Source: JALHFZ01 sp963674625 | GTDB lineage: Bacteria > Synergistota > Synergistia > Synergistales > Aminobacteriaceae | Direction of reading: 5' to 3' | DNA: 64,000 bases | Assembly (NCBI GenBank): GCA_963674625.2 | Contig: CAXXXO010000001.1 | Span: 310,001 to 374,000, forward strand | In this document: positions 17,331 to 25,904 of the stretch, one piece after another | How the letters are laid out: every line of letters starts with the position of its first letter | How positions within the stretch are numbered: the first letter of the stretch is position 1 | The notes under the pieces: generated by a model | Database searches by the model: none | Told to the model about the DNA's origin: nothing | What the model saw: the letters and a program-made list of their open reading frames with translations, nothing else | Position numbers and translations under genes: made by a program

Positions 17331-18338
17331 ATGCTGTCCATTGTCCGCGGCGGTCCGAGAACGCTCCTGCTCCGGGGCCGGAAGGCAGAGCTTGAGACAG
17401 CTCTTTCCGGGCGCTTCAGTCTCGAGGAGCATACCCTCGCCGGGGCCCTCGACGCCGCAGTGGAGGGGCAGACCATCCTCGTCGTATCGGGGGGAGGAAG
17501 AAGGCAACGAACCCTCTGGATCGCAGATGCCCCCTCGGAAGAAATTCTCGCCCACCTTATCAGCGGGAAGGCAAAGGAGTTCGTCGATTCGGCGGCTTTT
17601 CTCCCGCGCATCCTTTTCTTCCGGGTCTTTGGAGACAAGGAGCGGGTTCTGCGGCAGATGACCGAGGATTACGGCGCGTCCAGGGGAACCCTCCGCCATA
17701 TCCTTCGTTCCCCCCGGAGAGAGAGCATCGCAGTCTGCTTTACCCAGAAGGCCCTCAATCAGCCCCTTTCCATGGAAGATCTCTTCGAGGAAGTTCTTTA
17801 CATTAAAAATATCGGGTACGACGAGCTGCTCGCTTCCCTTCAGAACAAAGCCCTCTGGTACTTCAGCGAAGGGCTGGAAAACCGCCAGTGGAACGAAATG
17901 GAAATCCGCATCACCGATACCTGGGGGTGCTTCCGCCAGCAGTACGAAAGGCTGCGCCTCACCCTCGAGGCTCTGGAGGTTGGCATGATCCTGGGGGAAG
18001 GCTGGGGAAAGGACTTCGCCCACATTCTCATGCCGATCCGGATATACAAAATCAGGCTCTTCACCTTTCTCTCCCCCCGGGATGTCAAAGAAATTCTCAT
18101 GGGCCTCGAATACGGCTCAGACGGAGAGCGCCTTGTGGATTTCGATCTTTATTCCCGTCGGGAAAAAATCTCGTGGGGCGGGACCGACGCAAGGGAAAAA
18201 AACCGGGACGATCTCGGAAAACGCATGCGGACGGAGCTCCTTCAACGCCTTGATTCTTCCGTCAGGCAGAAGCTCCGGGAGGAAGAAGATGAGATCAGGG
18301 CACTGAGGAAAAGGAGCGGGACCAGCGGCTGCCCGTAA
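17331..18338 (+). CDS. Conserved-looking protein of unknown function
   Basis: A 335-residue protein I do not recognise. It has good coding character and a proper SD (GAGAGGAGAGA) before ATG 17331. It has no signal peptide or membrane helix. An N-terminal alpha/beta-like part (strands TILVVSGGG, TLWIADAP) is followed by a mostly helical centre with aromatic residues and a highly charged C-terminal helix (LRQKLREEEDEIRALRKR-like), possibly a coiled coil. It is directly downstream of the metallophosphoesterase; the two may act together. Confidence 0.6.
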   Translation: MLSIVRGGPRTLLLRGRKAELETALSGRFSLEEHTLAGALDAAVEGQTILVVSGGGRRQRTLWIADAPSEEILAHLISGKAKEFVDSAAFLPRILFFRVFGDKERVLRQMTEDYGASRGTLRHILRSPRRESIAVCFTQKALNQPLSMEDLFEEVLYIKNIGYDELLASLQNKALWYFSEGLENRQWNEMEIRITDTWGCFRQQYERLRLTLEALEVGMILGEGWGKDFAHILMPIRIYKIRLFTFLSPRDVKEILMGLEYGSDGERLVDFDLYSRREKISWGGTDAREKNRDDLGKRMRTELLQRLDSSVRQKLREEEDEIRALRKRSGTSGCP

Positions 18339-18362
18339 TATTTTCCGGCAAAAATATTTTTT
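18337..18362 (+). terminator. Possible terminator after the orphan gene
   Basis: AATATTTT pairs with AAAAATATT around CCGGC and runs into a T-stretch. The stem is AT-rich and therefore weak, but the position right after the stop and before the next promoter fits. Confidence 0.4.
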
Positions 18363-18363
18363 C

Positions 18364-18393
18364 TTGCATATTTTCATGATCATCGGTTATACT
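18364..18393 (+). promoter_or_regulatory. Candidate sigma70-type promoter for spoVS
   Basis: TTGCAT (18364-18369) and TATACT (18388-18393) are separated by 18 bases. This would give a leader of about 90 nt before the spoVS start. Confidence 0.45.
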
Positions 18394-18489
18394 TATTTGA
18401 CAATTTCCTTCACCTGGTTCTCGAGCTCGTTATACAGGGTTCTTTTCCTGTTATGCCGGATTCGTCTCACTATGAAGGAGGTCTTCTCG

Positions 18490-18750
18490 ATGGAAATTCT
18501 CAAGGTCTCGGCCAAATCGCAGCCGAAGTCGGTGGCAGGAGCTATTGCGGCCGTTCTCCGGGAAGCCGGCGCGGTGGAAGTTCAGGCCGTGGGCGCCGGA
18601 GCGGTCAATCAATCGGTGAAAGCCATCGCCATCGCGAGAGGGTATGTCGCCGCCAACGGGATCGATCTCATATGCATCCCGGCCTTTTCGAAAATCACCA
18701 TCGACGATGAAGAACGCACGGCCCTCAAGTTTCAGATAGAATCGCGGTAG
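18490..18750 (+). CDS. spoVS: SpoVS-like (stage V sporulation protein S) protein
   Basis: An 86-residue protein of the SpoVS family, normal length. It begins MEILKVSAKSQPKSVAGAI and has the Alba-like central stretch EVQAVGAGAVNQSVKAIAIARG. In Bacillus it affects septation and late sporulation, but the family is widespread in non-sporulating thermophiles and anaerobes, where it is probably a nucleic-acid-binding protein. AAGGAGG at 18474 fixes the start at ATG 18490, well inside a longer open frame. It is monocistronic, with its own promoter and terminator. Confidence 0.93.
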   Translation: MEILKVSAKSQPKSVAGAIAAVLREAGAVEVQAVGAGAVNQSVKAIAIARGYVAANGIDLICIPAFSKITIDDEERTALKFQIESR

Positions 18751-18780
18751 CCCGTCCTTTCAACTGGCAGCAGTCTTTCT

Positions 18781-18815
18781 TGCCCCGGCCTCTACCGGAG
18801 AAGCCGGGCATTTTT
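18781..18815 (+). terminator. Rho-independent terminator of spoVS
   Basis: A GC-rich stem, GCCCCGGC against GCCGGGC with one bulge, is followed by five Ts. Confidence 0.7.
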
Positions 18816-18819
18816 ATGC

Positions 18820-18848
18820 CTGAAAAATACCGAAAAATGGAGTATACT
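18820..18848 (+). promoter_or_regulatory. Candidate promoter of hisS-aspS
   Basis: CTGAAA (18820-18825), a 17-base spacer and TATACT (18843-18848) form a plausible sigma70-type promoter starting RNA near 18855, about 70 nt before hisS. No T-box or histidine leader is seen. Confidence 0.45.
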
Positions 18849-18923
18849 AACCTGCATGACGGAAGAACCCCTTCCGCTTCAGCGAAACGCAGAAGAAAAG
18901 CAGCGGATTCTGGAGGAGATAGA

Positions 18924-20201
18924 ATGGCAGAGATCAGCGCGCCCCGGGGAGTGAGGGATATACTTCCCGATGAATCGTGGAAATGGGCCCACGTCTTCAG
19001 ACGTCTCGGAGAGACGGCCCGGGACTTCGGCTACTCCGAGGTCCATCTTCCTGTTTTCGAACACACGGAGCTCTTCGCCAGAGGAATCGGCGATACCACG
19101 GACGTTGTTGAAAAAGAGATGTACACCTTCACCGACAAGGGCGGGCGGAGCATCACCCTCCGTCCCGAGGCGACGGCATCCATGGTGCGGTCCTATCTCG
19201 AGCATAAGATGACCGTTCTTCCCCAGCCGGTGAAGATGTGGTGCACTGGGCCGATGTTCCGGTATGAGCGTCCCCAGAAGGGGCGGTACCGCCAGTTTTG
19301 GCAGGTGGATTTCGAAAGCCTCGGCTCGCCTCATCCCTATGCCGACGTGGAGATCATCGCCCTGTCCCTGGAGGCCTTCCGGCGGCTCGGACTCTCCAGC
19401 CTCGAAGTGGTCCTCAATTCCGTGGGCTGCCCTGCCTGCAGGCCCGCCTATCGTAAGGAACTCGCGGATTATTTTGCTTCCCGCTCTGATGAACTGTGCG
19501 ATACGTGCCGGGACCGCCTTGAAAGAAACCCACTGCGCATTCTGGACTGCAAGCGGGAAGGGTGCCGGAAGGTGACGGAAGACGCTCCCGATGTGCTGGG
19601 AAGCCTCTGCGGAGAATGCCGGGAGCATTTCGACGCAGTACGGTCGGGGCTCGACGCAATCGGTGCATCCTACCGCATCGACAAGCGGCTCGTCCGGGGA
19701 CTCGATTACTACACGAAGACCGCCTACGAAGTTCTTTCCGGAGCTCTCGGCTCTCAAAACGCCGTCTGCGGCGGAGGACGGTACGACAACCTCGCCGAGG
19801 CCATCGGCGGTCCGTCCGTCCCCGGCGTGGGATTCGCCGCCGGAGTGGACCGCATCGTCATGGTGATGGAGCAGGAGGGATGCTCCTTCGGCTCTGAACC
19901 CTCCCTGGATGTCTTCGGCGTGGCTCTGGACGATCCCTCCCGTGAGGAGCTTCTCCGACTCGTGGACGCCCTCAGAAGAGCCGGCATCTCCGCCGATATG
20001 GATTACGGAAAGCGAAGCATGAAAGCCCAGATGAAAACCGCCTCATCCCGGAAAGCCCGCTTCGCCTGCATCATCGGCGAAAGTGAAGTCGCTGCGGAGA
20101 CGGTCATTCTCAAGAATCTTCAGGACGGAGAACAGAGGGAAATTCCTGCCTCCGGGGCCCCGTCCGAGCTACGCCAGCTTCTCTCTACCCTGAAGGGGTA
20201 A
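18924..20201 (+). CDS. hisS: Histidyl-tRNA synthetase
   Basis: A 425-residue class II synthetase. The N-terminus SAPRGVRDILPDE, motif 2 region RYERPQKGRYRQFWQVD, the histidine loop GLDYYTKTAYEV and motif 3 GVGFAAGVDRI are present, and the C-terminal anticodon-binding domain follows from about residue 330. GGAGGAGAT before ATG 18924 fixes the start. aspS follows 27 bases later, the common hisS-aspS pair. Confidence 0.97.
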   Translation: MAEISAPRGVRDILPDESWKWAHVFRRLGETARDFGYSEVHLPVFEHTELFARGIGDTTDVVEKEMYTFTDKGGRSITLRPEATASMVRSYLEHKMTVLPQPVKMWCTGPMFRYERPQKGRYRQFWQVDFESLGSPHPYADVEIIALSLEAFRRLGLSSLEVVLNSVGCPACRPAYRKELADYFASRSDELCDTCRDRLERNPLRILDCKREGCRKVTEDAPDVLGSLCGECREHFDAVRSGLDAIGASYRIDKRLVRGLDYYTKTAYEVLSGALGSQNAVCGGGRYDNLAEAIGGPSVPGVGFAAGVDRIVMVMEQEGCSFGSEPSLDVFGVALDDPSREELLRLVDALRRAGISADMDYGKRSMKAQMKTASSRKARFACIIGESEVAAETVILKNLQDGEQREIPASGAPSELRQLLSTLKG

Positions 20202-20228
20202 AGGGCATTATTGGAGGGAAAAGTTCCC

Positions 20229-22049
20229 ATGGAAGGCACAGAGCGCCGCTTTGACGGAAAATGGAAAAGAACAGCCTACTGCGGCCAGGTATCGGGCCGG
20301 GAGGAAGGGCAGGAAATAAGGGTCAACGGATGGGTCCGCAGAAGGCGGGACCTCGGCGGCCTCGTCTTTATCGACCTGTGGGACCACACCGGGGCGCTTC
20401 AGGTCGTCTTCAATCCCGAGCTTTACCCCGAGGTCCACAAAAGGGCCTCATCCCTTCGGAGCGAGTATGTTCTCGCCGTTCGGGGCAAAGTCAGGCCGCG
20501 CCCGGAGGGAACGGTCAACGGTGCCATGGCCACGGGAAACTGGGAACTCGCCGCGGAGGACTTTCTCCTTCTTTCTCCCGCTTCGCCTGTACCCTTCGAA
20601 ATCTCCGAGGCGACTGACAGGGTGGACGAAAATCTCCGTCTCCGCTACCGGTACCTCGACCTGAGACGGGAGAAAATGCAGCGCAACCTCAGAACTCGCC
20701 ACAAAATCGCAATGCAGACCCGAAACTATCTCTCGGGAAAGGGATTTCTCGAGATAGAAACTCCCATGCTTACCCTGTCCACTCCTGAAGGGGCACGGGA
20801 TTATCTCGTCCCCAGCCGGGTGAATCCCGGGACTTTTTACGCATTACCCCAATCGCCCCAGATTTTCAAGCAGATCCTCATGATCAGCGGCTTCGACCGG
20901 TATTTCCAGATCGTGAAATGCTTCCGTGACGAGGACCTCCGGGCCGACCGGCAGCCCGAGTTCACCCAGGTCGACATTGAGATGAGCTTCCTCACCGAGG
21001 AGGACATCTATGCCCTCATGGAGGAATACTTCAAAGGACTCTTCGCATCGGTTCTTTCTGTGGACATTCCCGTTCCCTTCCGCCGGATGACCTACCGGGA
21101 GGCCATGGACCGTTTCGGCAGCGACAAGCCCGACCTCCGCATTCCCCTGGAGATTGTTGATCTCGCTGAAGTTTTTGCGGAAGGGGAGTTTGAACCCTTT
21201 CGAAAGATTCTCGCCGAAGGCGGATACGTCCGGGCGCTTCCCCTTCCCGGAGGCGCATCCCTCTCCCGGAAGAACCTGGCCGACCTCGAGGAGCGGGCGA
21301 AGAAACTCGGCGCCTCCGGCCTCTCGGCCTTCCAGGTCAAGAACGGAGAACTCAAGGGTCCTCTGGTAAAATTCCTGGCGGAGGACCGGCAGGAGCTTCT
21401 GAAGAGCAGGGGCAGCCTGACGGACGGAGATGCTCTCTTCGCCATCGCAGGCAGCGACTGGCGGCAGGTCTCCGAGATGCTCGGGATCCTTCGGCTTGAA
21501 CTCGCCCGGGAACACGGGCTCGTGGCAAAGGACCGGTGGGAATTTCTCTGGGTCACCGAGTTCCCCCTCCTTGAGCGTGACGAAGAAGCGGGCCGCTGGG
21601 CGGCGGTCCATCACCCCTTCACGGCTCCCCTGGGGGAGGACATCGATCTTCTCGAGAGCGACCCCGGATCGGTTCGGTCCCGGGCCTATGACTGCGTACT
21701 CAACGGAAGCGAAGTGGGAGGCGGCTCCATCCGAATTCACGACCCGGCGGTGCAGGAAAAAGTCTTTTCGCGCATGGCCTTTTCAAAAGAGGACGCCCGG
21801 GCCCGGTTCGGCTTTCTCCTTGACGCTCTTGCCTCGGGAACCCCTCCCCACGGAGGGATTGCCCTTGGCCTTGACCGACTGGCGATGCTTCTCTGCGGCG
21901 CATCCTCCATTCGGGATGTCATGGCCTTCCCGAAAACCCAGAAGGCCCAGTGCCTCATGTCCGGTGCCCCTTCGCTTGTGGGAGACGACCAGCTCGAGGA
22001 GCTTTCCATCTGCACCGTCCCTGCGGATGGCGAAAAAAAGGAAAGCTGA
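20229..22049 (+). CDS. aspS: Aspartyl-tRNA synthetase (bacterial type with GAD domain)
   Basis: A 606-residue enzyme. It has an N-terminal OB-fold anticodon-binding domain (VNGWVRRRRDLGG), then motif 1, motif 2 (FRDEDLRADRQPEFTQVD), a GAD insertion at about 280-420, and motif 3 ALGLDRLAMLLCG. ATG 20229 is preferred over the in-frame TTG 20211 because GGAGGG precedes it at good spacing. Whether it is a discriminating or Asn-charging enzyme cannot be decided from this window. Confidence 0.97.
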   Translation: MEGTERRFDGKWKRTAYCGQVSGREEGQEIRVNGWVRRRRDLGGLVFIDLWDHTGALQVVFNPELYPEVHKRASSLRSEYVLAVRGKVRPRPEGTVNGAMATGNWELAAEDFLLLSPASPVPFEISEATDRVDENLRLRYRYLDLRREKMQRNLRTRHKIAMQTRNYLSGKGFLEIETPMLTLSTPEGARDYLVPSRVNPGTFYALPQSPQIFKQILMISGFDRYFQIVKCFRDEDLRADRQPEFTQVDIEMSFLTEEDIYALMEEYFKGLFASVLSVDIPVPFRRMTYREAMDRFGSDKPDLRIPLEIVDLAEVFAEGEFEPFRKILAEGGYVRALPLPGGASLSRKNLADLEERAKKLGASGLSAFQVKNGELKGPLVKFLAEDRQELLKSRGSLTDGDALFAIAGSDWRQVSEMLGILRLELAREHGLVAKDRWEFLWVTEFPLLERDEEAGRWAAVHHPFTAPLGEDIDLLESDPGSVRSRAYDCVLNGSEVGGGSIRIHDPAVQEKVFSRMAFSKEDARARFGFLLDALASGTPPHGGIALGLDRLAMLLCGASSIRDVMAFPKTQKAQCLMSGAPSLVGDDQLEELSICTVPADGEKKES

Positions 22050-22151
22050 GGAACTGCGGGTACTTCACACTTGTCTGAATGCGGGTGCTGCTTCCAAATT
22101 GTTTCAGCGTGTGCAAAAAAAGGGTTCAGAAAATCCAGAAAAACACGAAGG

Positions 22152-22184
22152 CCTTCCGGGAAGTATCCGGAAGGTTCTTTTTTT
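22152..22184 (+). terminator. Rho-independent terminator downstream of aspS
   Basis: CCTTCCGG and CCGGAAGG pair perfectly around GAAGTAT, followed by TTCTTTTTTT. Confidence 0.85.
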
Positions 22185-22538
22185 GCGGCGTGTCCCTTTC
22201 AGACAATCACGACACATCGAACCATCCTGCATTGCGCGCATTTTTTATTAAGGAATCTGCAGGAAAAGGCAGCGAAAACAACACAGGAAAAACAGGCTGG
22301 TGTTTGTCTGCGGTGCGGCTTCTTGTTCAGCTGGGGCAAATAAGAGTTGAGGAGCAGAAAAACGGACTATTCGTCGAGTGGGCTATTCTGTCGGCGGATG
22401 AGCTCTGGCGGACGCGAAGTTTATCAATATAGGGCTCTGCCGTGGTACGGAACAGTACGCCCTGCAACGTGAAAGGCTGAAGAAAAAAATCCCTCCAGCC
22501 TGCTCGATCTTCATAATTTCCAGGAACGAAAACCCCGC
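22185..22538. other. Gene-poor stretch between aspS and the MORN gene
   Basis: Open frames here are short and lack coding character or a ribosome-binding site. I recognise no RNA gene or repeat. It marks the entry into the lower-GC accessory patch. Confidence 0.45.
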
Positions 22539-23603
22539 TCAATAATCTGCCGTGCTTTTTTCCTTTTCCGGTTTTTCGACGAGGTCGTCGGTCTGTTTGT
22601 ACCAGTAGTTGATGAAAACAGCGGGGAAAGGGTTGTCTTGCAGGAACTTGAATTTCCCCATCTTCAGGGAAAGAATATGATCCTCACCCAAATCCCAAAA
22701 GGCGGATGCTTCCATTCCTTTCCCGTCTTCATTATGCATAGGGCCGTAACGGACCATCAAGCCCTGTTTGAATGTGTCATACTGTTTCAGGGTTTCCTCG
22801 TCCGTCTTATACTGGGCAACGACCTGGACCCAGTACATCTGGTCCTGATAAAGGTAAATATAACAAAAAACAGAAATTCCATTATAGGTTGTGTTGTATG
22901 TCAGGCGTAATTTTCCGTTATCATTGCACTTTGCATAAAACTTTGTATCAGGCCGCTTCTTCATGATGCCATTGATTGTTTTTTCCGAGGCTTTCCAGGG
23001 GATGCCGAGCACGTTGTCCGTCTTCAGGCCCACAACTACGGGATTCCCGTCTTTCCATTCTCCCTCCTGCAGGATTCTGCCGTTGCCGTCTTTCATGATC
23101 CCTTGCCCGTGTGCCAGGCCCTTCAGGAATTCTCCCTCATACACCCTGCCGTCATTCCAGGTGAAAATCCCTTTCCCTGAGGGTAGTCCGTTGAGCCACT
23201 CTCCGTCATAGGAATTGCCGCGTGGCGATTTGCCGATTCCCTTCCCATTAGCCTGTCCCTTTGCGAAAATCCCTTCAAAGGATTCCCCGTCCGACCAGCG
23301 TATGATCACTTTCCCATTTAACAGTCCGGCCAGCATTTCACCTTCGCCCTCTCCCACCGGATTGCTTCCGTCTTGTTGATGGATCACGAGGGTGAAAGTT
23401 CCCTTTCCCTGGGCTTTGCCGTCGACAATCGGACCGTTCCAGGTGGCGGAAGTCAAGGTAGCGCTGGAGTTCGAAACCCAGCCAATCTTGCATCCGGACT
23501 TGATGTCCGTTACCCAGGTTTCTGCCGCTGAAGCATGATCGGCTAACGTAACGAGAAATATCGAAACCAGTACCAGAAGCCCAAAGAGCCTATGCATCCG
23601 CAT
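22539..23603 (-). CDS. Secreted MORN-repeat protein
   Basis: A 354-residue protein with a cleavable signal peptide (RLFGLLVLVSIFLVTLADHASA). Residues about 75-170 contain MORN-type repeats of the form YDGEWLNGLPSGKG, YEGEFLKGLAHGQG and FEGIFAKGQANGKG. The C-terminal 170 residues form a separate domain with KTDEETLKQYDTFKQGLM that I do not recognise. SD GGAGGT lies 6 bases before ATG 23603. It is probably an exported protein binding lipid or cell-surface partners (inference). It stands alone next to a decayed insertion sequence. Confidence 0.75.
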   Translation of the reverse strand: MRMHRLFGLLVLVSIFLVTLADHASAAETWVTDIKSGCKIGWVSNSSATLTSATWNGPIVDGKAQGKGTFTLVIHQQDGSNPVGEGEGEMLAGLLNGKVIIRWSDGESFEGIFAKGQANGKGIGKSPRGNSYDGEWLNGLPSGKGIFTWNDGRVYEGEFLKGLAHGQGIMKDGNGRILQEGEWKDGNPVVVGLKTDNVLGIPWKASEKTINGIMKKRPDTKFYAKCNDNGKLRLTYNTTYNGISVFCYIYLYQDQMYWVQVVAQYKTDEETLKQYDTFKQGLMVRYGPMHNEDGKGMEASAFWDLGEDHILSLKMGKFKFLQDNPFPAVFINYWYKQTDDLVEKPEKEKSTADY

Positions 23604-23841
23604 ACAAACACCTCCGTTGGAATAATTGCGAATTCAGCCAGGGGCAAGCACGCATTCATTGGACTCTGGCATATTGGGAATTAGCCTAAAATTGATAAAA
23701 GTCTTAAATATAAATCCTCATGGTTTATAGATCTTTTATCCAGCATTGTCAATTAGCAGGACGGCTTATGTGCCATGTCCCTCATTTGATGGACAGTATA
23801 AAGAGACGATATACTGAAGATCAGAGAGCGGGAAGAGAAAA

Positions 23842-24130
23842 ATGAGTAAATACTTTGCAGGTAACTTTAAGATGGAAGCGGTAAAACGTGTTGAACGGAC
23901 AGGAGAGACGGTCGCGATGGTGTGGCTGCGAAACTTGGAATCAATGTCAACACTCTCCATAGCTGGTTACAGCGTTATCGTCAGCAGCCGGTCTGCCTCT
24001 TTCGGGGGAGCGGAAGTTTAAGTCCTGAAGATGACCGGCTGCGGAAAATGGAACGGGATAACCTGGATCTTCGGGAAAATGTAGAAATCCTAAAAAAACG
24101 GCGGTGTACTTCGCAAAGAACCAGAAATAA
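23842..24130 (+). pseudogene. IS3-family orfA, frameshifted
   Basis: It starts at ATG 23842 with MSKYFAGNFKMEAVKRVERTGETVA, the usual helix-turn-helix opening. It shifts frame near 23915 into VAAKLGINVNTLHSWLQRY, followed by the leucine-zipper-like part RLRKMERDNLDLRENVEILKK. A run of seven As near 24090 then changes frame into the normal orfA ending (TAVYFAKNQK, TAA 24128). The A-run resembles the slippage site used in this family; the first shift is a true lesion. Confidence 0.7.
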
Positions 24131-24553
24131 AGAGGTTCAAATTTATCCGCACCTACCGCCGCATTTTTCGGGCGGCGAAGATATGCAAGGTACTCAAAGT
24201 CTCCAGTAGCGGGTATTGCGCATGAGAAAAACGCCCGAAGAGCACTATAAGCCTTGAAAATAAGGAATAAACTGCCGGCAGCTGAAAATATCCTGAAGCG
24301 TGAATTCGGAAGGGAATACGGATTTATCTGCAGCATGTCCCGAAAAGGCAATTGCCGGGACAACGCGCCCATGCAAGCCTGCTGGGGCAAGATGAAATAC
24401 GAATGGCTGGTCGATCAGCGTTTCAGGACGAGGGAAGATGCCCGGGGTGCGGCATTTTAGTACGTCGAAATATTTTACAATCGGCAGAGGCTTCATGCAG
24501 GGAATGGGTACCGTACGCCGGAAGAATATTGCATTGCTGCCAGAGTGGAGTGA
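24106..24553 (+). pseudogene. IS3-family orfB (DDE transposase), remnants
   Basis: The N-terminal piece is KRFKFIRTYRRIFRAAKICK...SSSGYCA, stopped by TGA where the family has Trp. After a jump of more than 100 residues that removes the first two catalytic Asp residues, the C-terminal piece continues with FICSMSRKGNCRDNAP, KMKYEWL and, beyond a TAG at 24458, YVEIFYNRQRLHAGNGYRTPEEY. It is non-functional. Confidence 0.75.
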
Positions 24554-24632
24554 GCAATAGGGCAAAAGTTCGAGCAATTCTACGAAAGAGGAAGAAATTC
24601 GTGTGTTTTCAGTGTCTATTTATGGGGGAACA

Positions 24633-24896
24633 CCCCTTATATGACGGTTTATTGCAGGAGGGCTTTTGCTTCGCACGGAACGCTGTTTGTGCGAGGTCTG
24701 CAGCGGCAAAGTGATCTAACGCAGGAAGAAAAGGAGAATACGGAAAGACTGGCTTCGAACTGAATGATGAATGACCTCCTTGGAGTCCCTTTAGTGGTTT
24801 CACAGGTATAATCATGCTTGGACAAGGCACTTAACAAACCACTGCCAAAGTAGTTTTTCATTGAGGAATGAGCTTTCAGATCGAGGAGGAAGAGGC
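24633..24896. other. Spacer between IS remnant and CPBP gene with a decayed gene tail
   Basis: No intact gene. A tail reading ...RLASN-stop (TGA at about 24759) followed by GAATGATGAA mirrors the end of the CPBP gene downstream (...HTASN-stop), consistent with a partial duplication. Confidence 0.35.
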
Positions 24897-25772
24897 ATGA
24901 TGAAAGATTCCGCTGGCGAAATGAGATTCCAGGTCCCACTCGTTTCAATTGTCCCGTTTCTGCTGATCACTTTTGGATTGGCGTGGGGGATTTTGGCGCT
25001 TTTTATCTTTTTCCAGGACCCAATGCGGAGTCTCTTTGGAGAATTGACAGGGCACCATCCCCTCTTCTTCCTGGCAGTGTATGCACCAGCTATCGCCGGA
25101 GTCATTGTCGTCCTTTGTTTCAGTGGGTTTGAAGGTTTGCGGAGATTTCTTTCAAGACTGTTGCTCTGGCGTTGCTCCTTTTACTGGAGCGCATTTCTCT
25201 TCCTCGGGATTCCCTTGGTTTATTTCGGAAGCGCTTGGGGGAAAGGGAGCTTGTCGACGAATGTGTTCGGCGAATTTCAATCCTGGAAATCAATTGGGAT
25301 GGCCCTGGCCTTGACTGCGATCAAGGGACCTGTCGAAGAACTGGGCTGGAGGGGAGTGGCTTTGCCCCTGATCCAGCGAAAATTCGCCCCTGTTTGGGCT
25401 GGCCTTATCCTTGGCCTTGTATGGGGTTTCTGGCACCTCCCGGCCTTCCTCTTAAGCGGAACCCCGCAATGCGCCTGGTCCTTTGCTCCCTTTTTTGCTG
25501 GTTCTGTGGCGGTAAGCGTAATAGTGACCCCCTTGTTCAATAAAACGCATGGCAGCATCCTGCTTCCAGCGCTGTTTCATTTTCAGTTAAACAATCCCCT
25601 GTGGCCAGACGCACAGCCTTATGACATGCTTGGATTCGTTGTCATCGCCTGTTTCGTCGTCTGGTTGAATAGAGGAGACCTGTTTTCAAGGGCAAGTGCT
25701 GTAAGAGAAGTGATTCCAGAGGCCGGTAGCTCGAAGCCGATATATGAGCCGGATCATACGGCCTCGAACTGA
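24897..25772 (+). CDS. CPBP-family intramembrane glutamic endopeptidase
   Basis: A 291-residue protein with about eight hydrophobic segments. The family motifs are in order: GPVEELGWRG (EExxxR), WGFWHLPAF (FxxxH) and ALFHFQLNN (HxxxN/B), so the active site looks complete. Bacterial CPBP proteases act inside the membrane, in some cases in self-immunity to bacteriocins; the substrate here is unknown. GAGGAGG precedes ATG 24897. A TCGAACTGAATGATGAA segment around its stop codon is also found about 1 kb upstream (24754), suggesting the remnant of a duplicated copy. Confidence 0.8.
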   Translation: MMKDSAGEMRFQVPLVSIVPFLLITFGLAWGILALFIFFQDPMRSLFGELTGHHPLFFLAVYAPAIAGVIVVLCFSGFEGLRRFLSRLLLWRCSFYWSAFLFLGIPLVYFGSAWGKGSLSTNVFGEFQSWKSIGMALALTAIKGPVEELGWRGVALPLIQRKFAPVWAGLILGLVWGFWHLPAFLLSGTPQCAWSFAPFFAGSVAVSVIVTPLFNKTHGSILLPALFHFQLNNPLWPDAQPYDMLGFVVIACFVVWLNRGDLFSRASAVREVIPEAGSSKPIYEPDHTASN

Positions 25773-25780
25773 ATGATGAA

Positions 25781-25813
25781 GGGCTTCCCCGGAGTATGGG
25801 AAAGCCCTTTTTA
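25781..25813 (+). terminator. Terminator of the CPBP gene
   Basis: GGGCTTCCC pairs with GGGAAAGCCC (one bulge), followed by TTTTTA. Confidence 0.7.
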
Positions 25814-25904
25814 TGTTTCTGTTTTGCTGTTTCGATTCAGGAGAAGAGGAGCATTCAGCGGTGCTTCCGATTCAATTTTTTAGGGACAGGCTGGGCTGCA
25901 ACCG

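Larger units (their letters stand above)
23776..24632 (+). mobile_element. Decayed IS3-family insertion sequence (internally deleted)
   Basis: Both transposase frames of an IS3-type element are recognisable but broken. Imperfect terminal inverted repeats of about 22 bases can be aligned: 23776-23797 (TGTCCCTCAT...) against the complement of 24611-24632 (TGTTCCCCCAT...), roughly 16 matches with one compensated gap. At about 857 bp it is shorter than intact elements of about 1.2-1.5 kb, because the middle of orfB is missing. No clear target duplication was found. Confidence 0.75.

Noticed and set aside
16599..18023. N-terminal extension of tex on the minus strand
   Set aside because: The frame is open by chance opposite two plus-strand genes; family start and SD place tex at 16598.
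18849..18923. T-box leader before hisS
   Set aside because: The leader is too short and lacks the T-box sequence and specifier stem.
22079..22432. 117-codon plus-strand frame after aspS
   Set aside because: It runs through the aspS terminator hairpin, lacks an SD and looks like translated non-coding DNA.
24208..24216. TGA in the IS3 orfB remnant as another selenocysteine codon
   Set aside because: The position corresponds to a conserved Trp, not Cys, and the gene has other lesions; a plain nonsense mutation.
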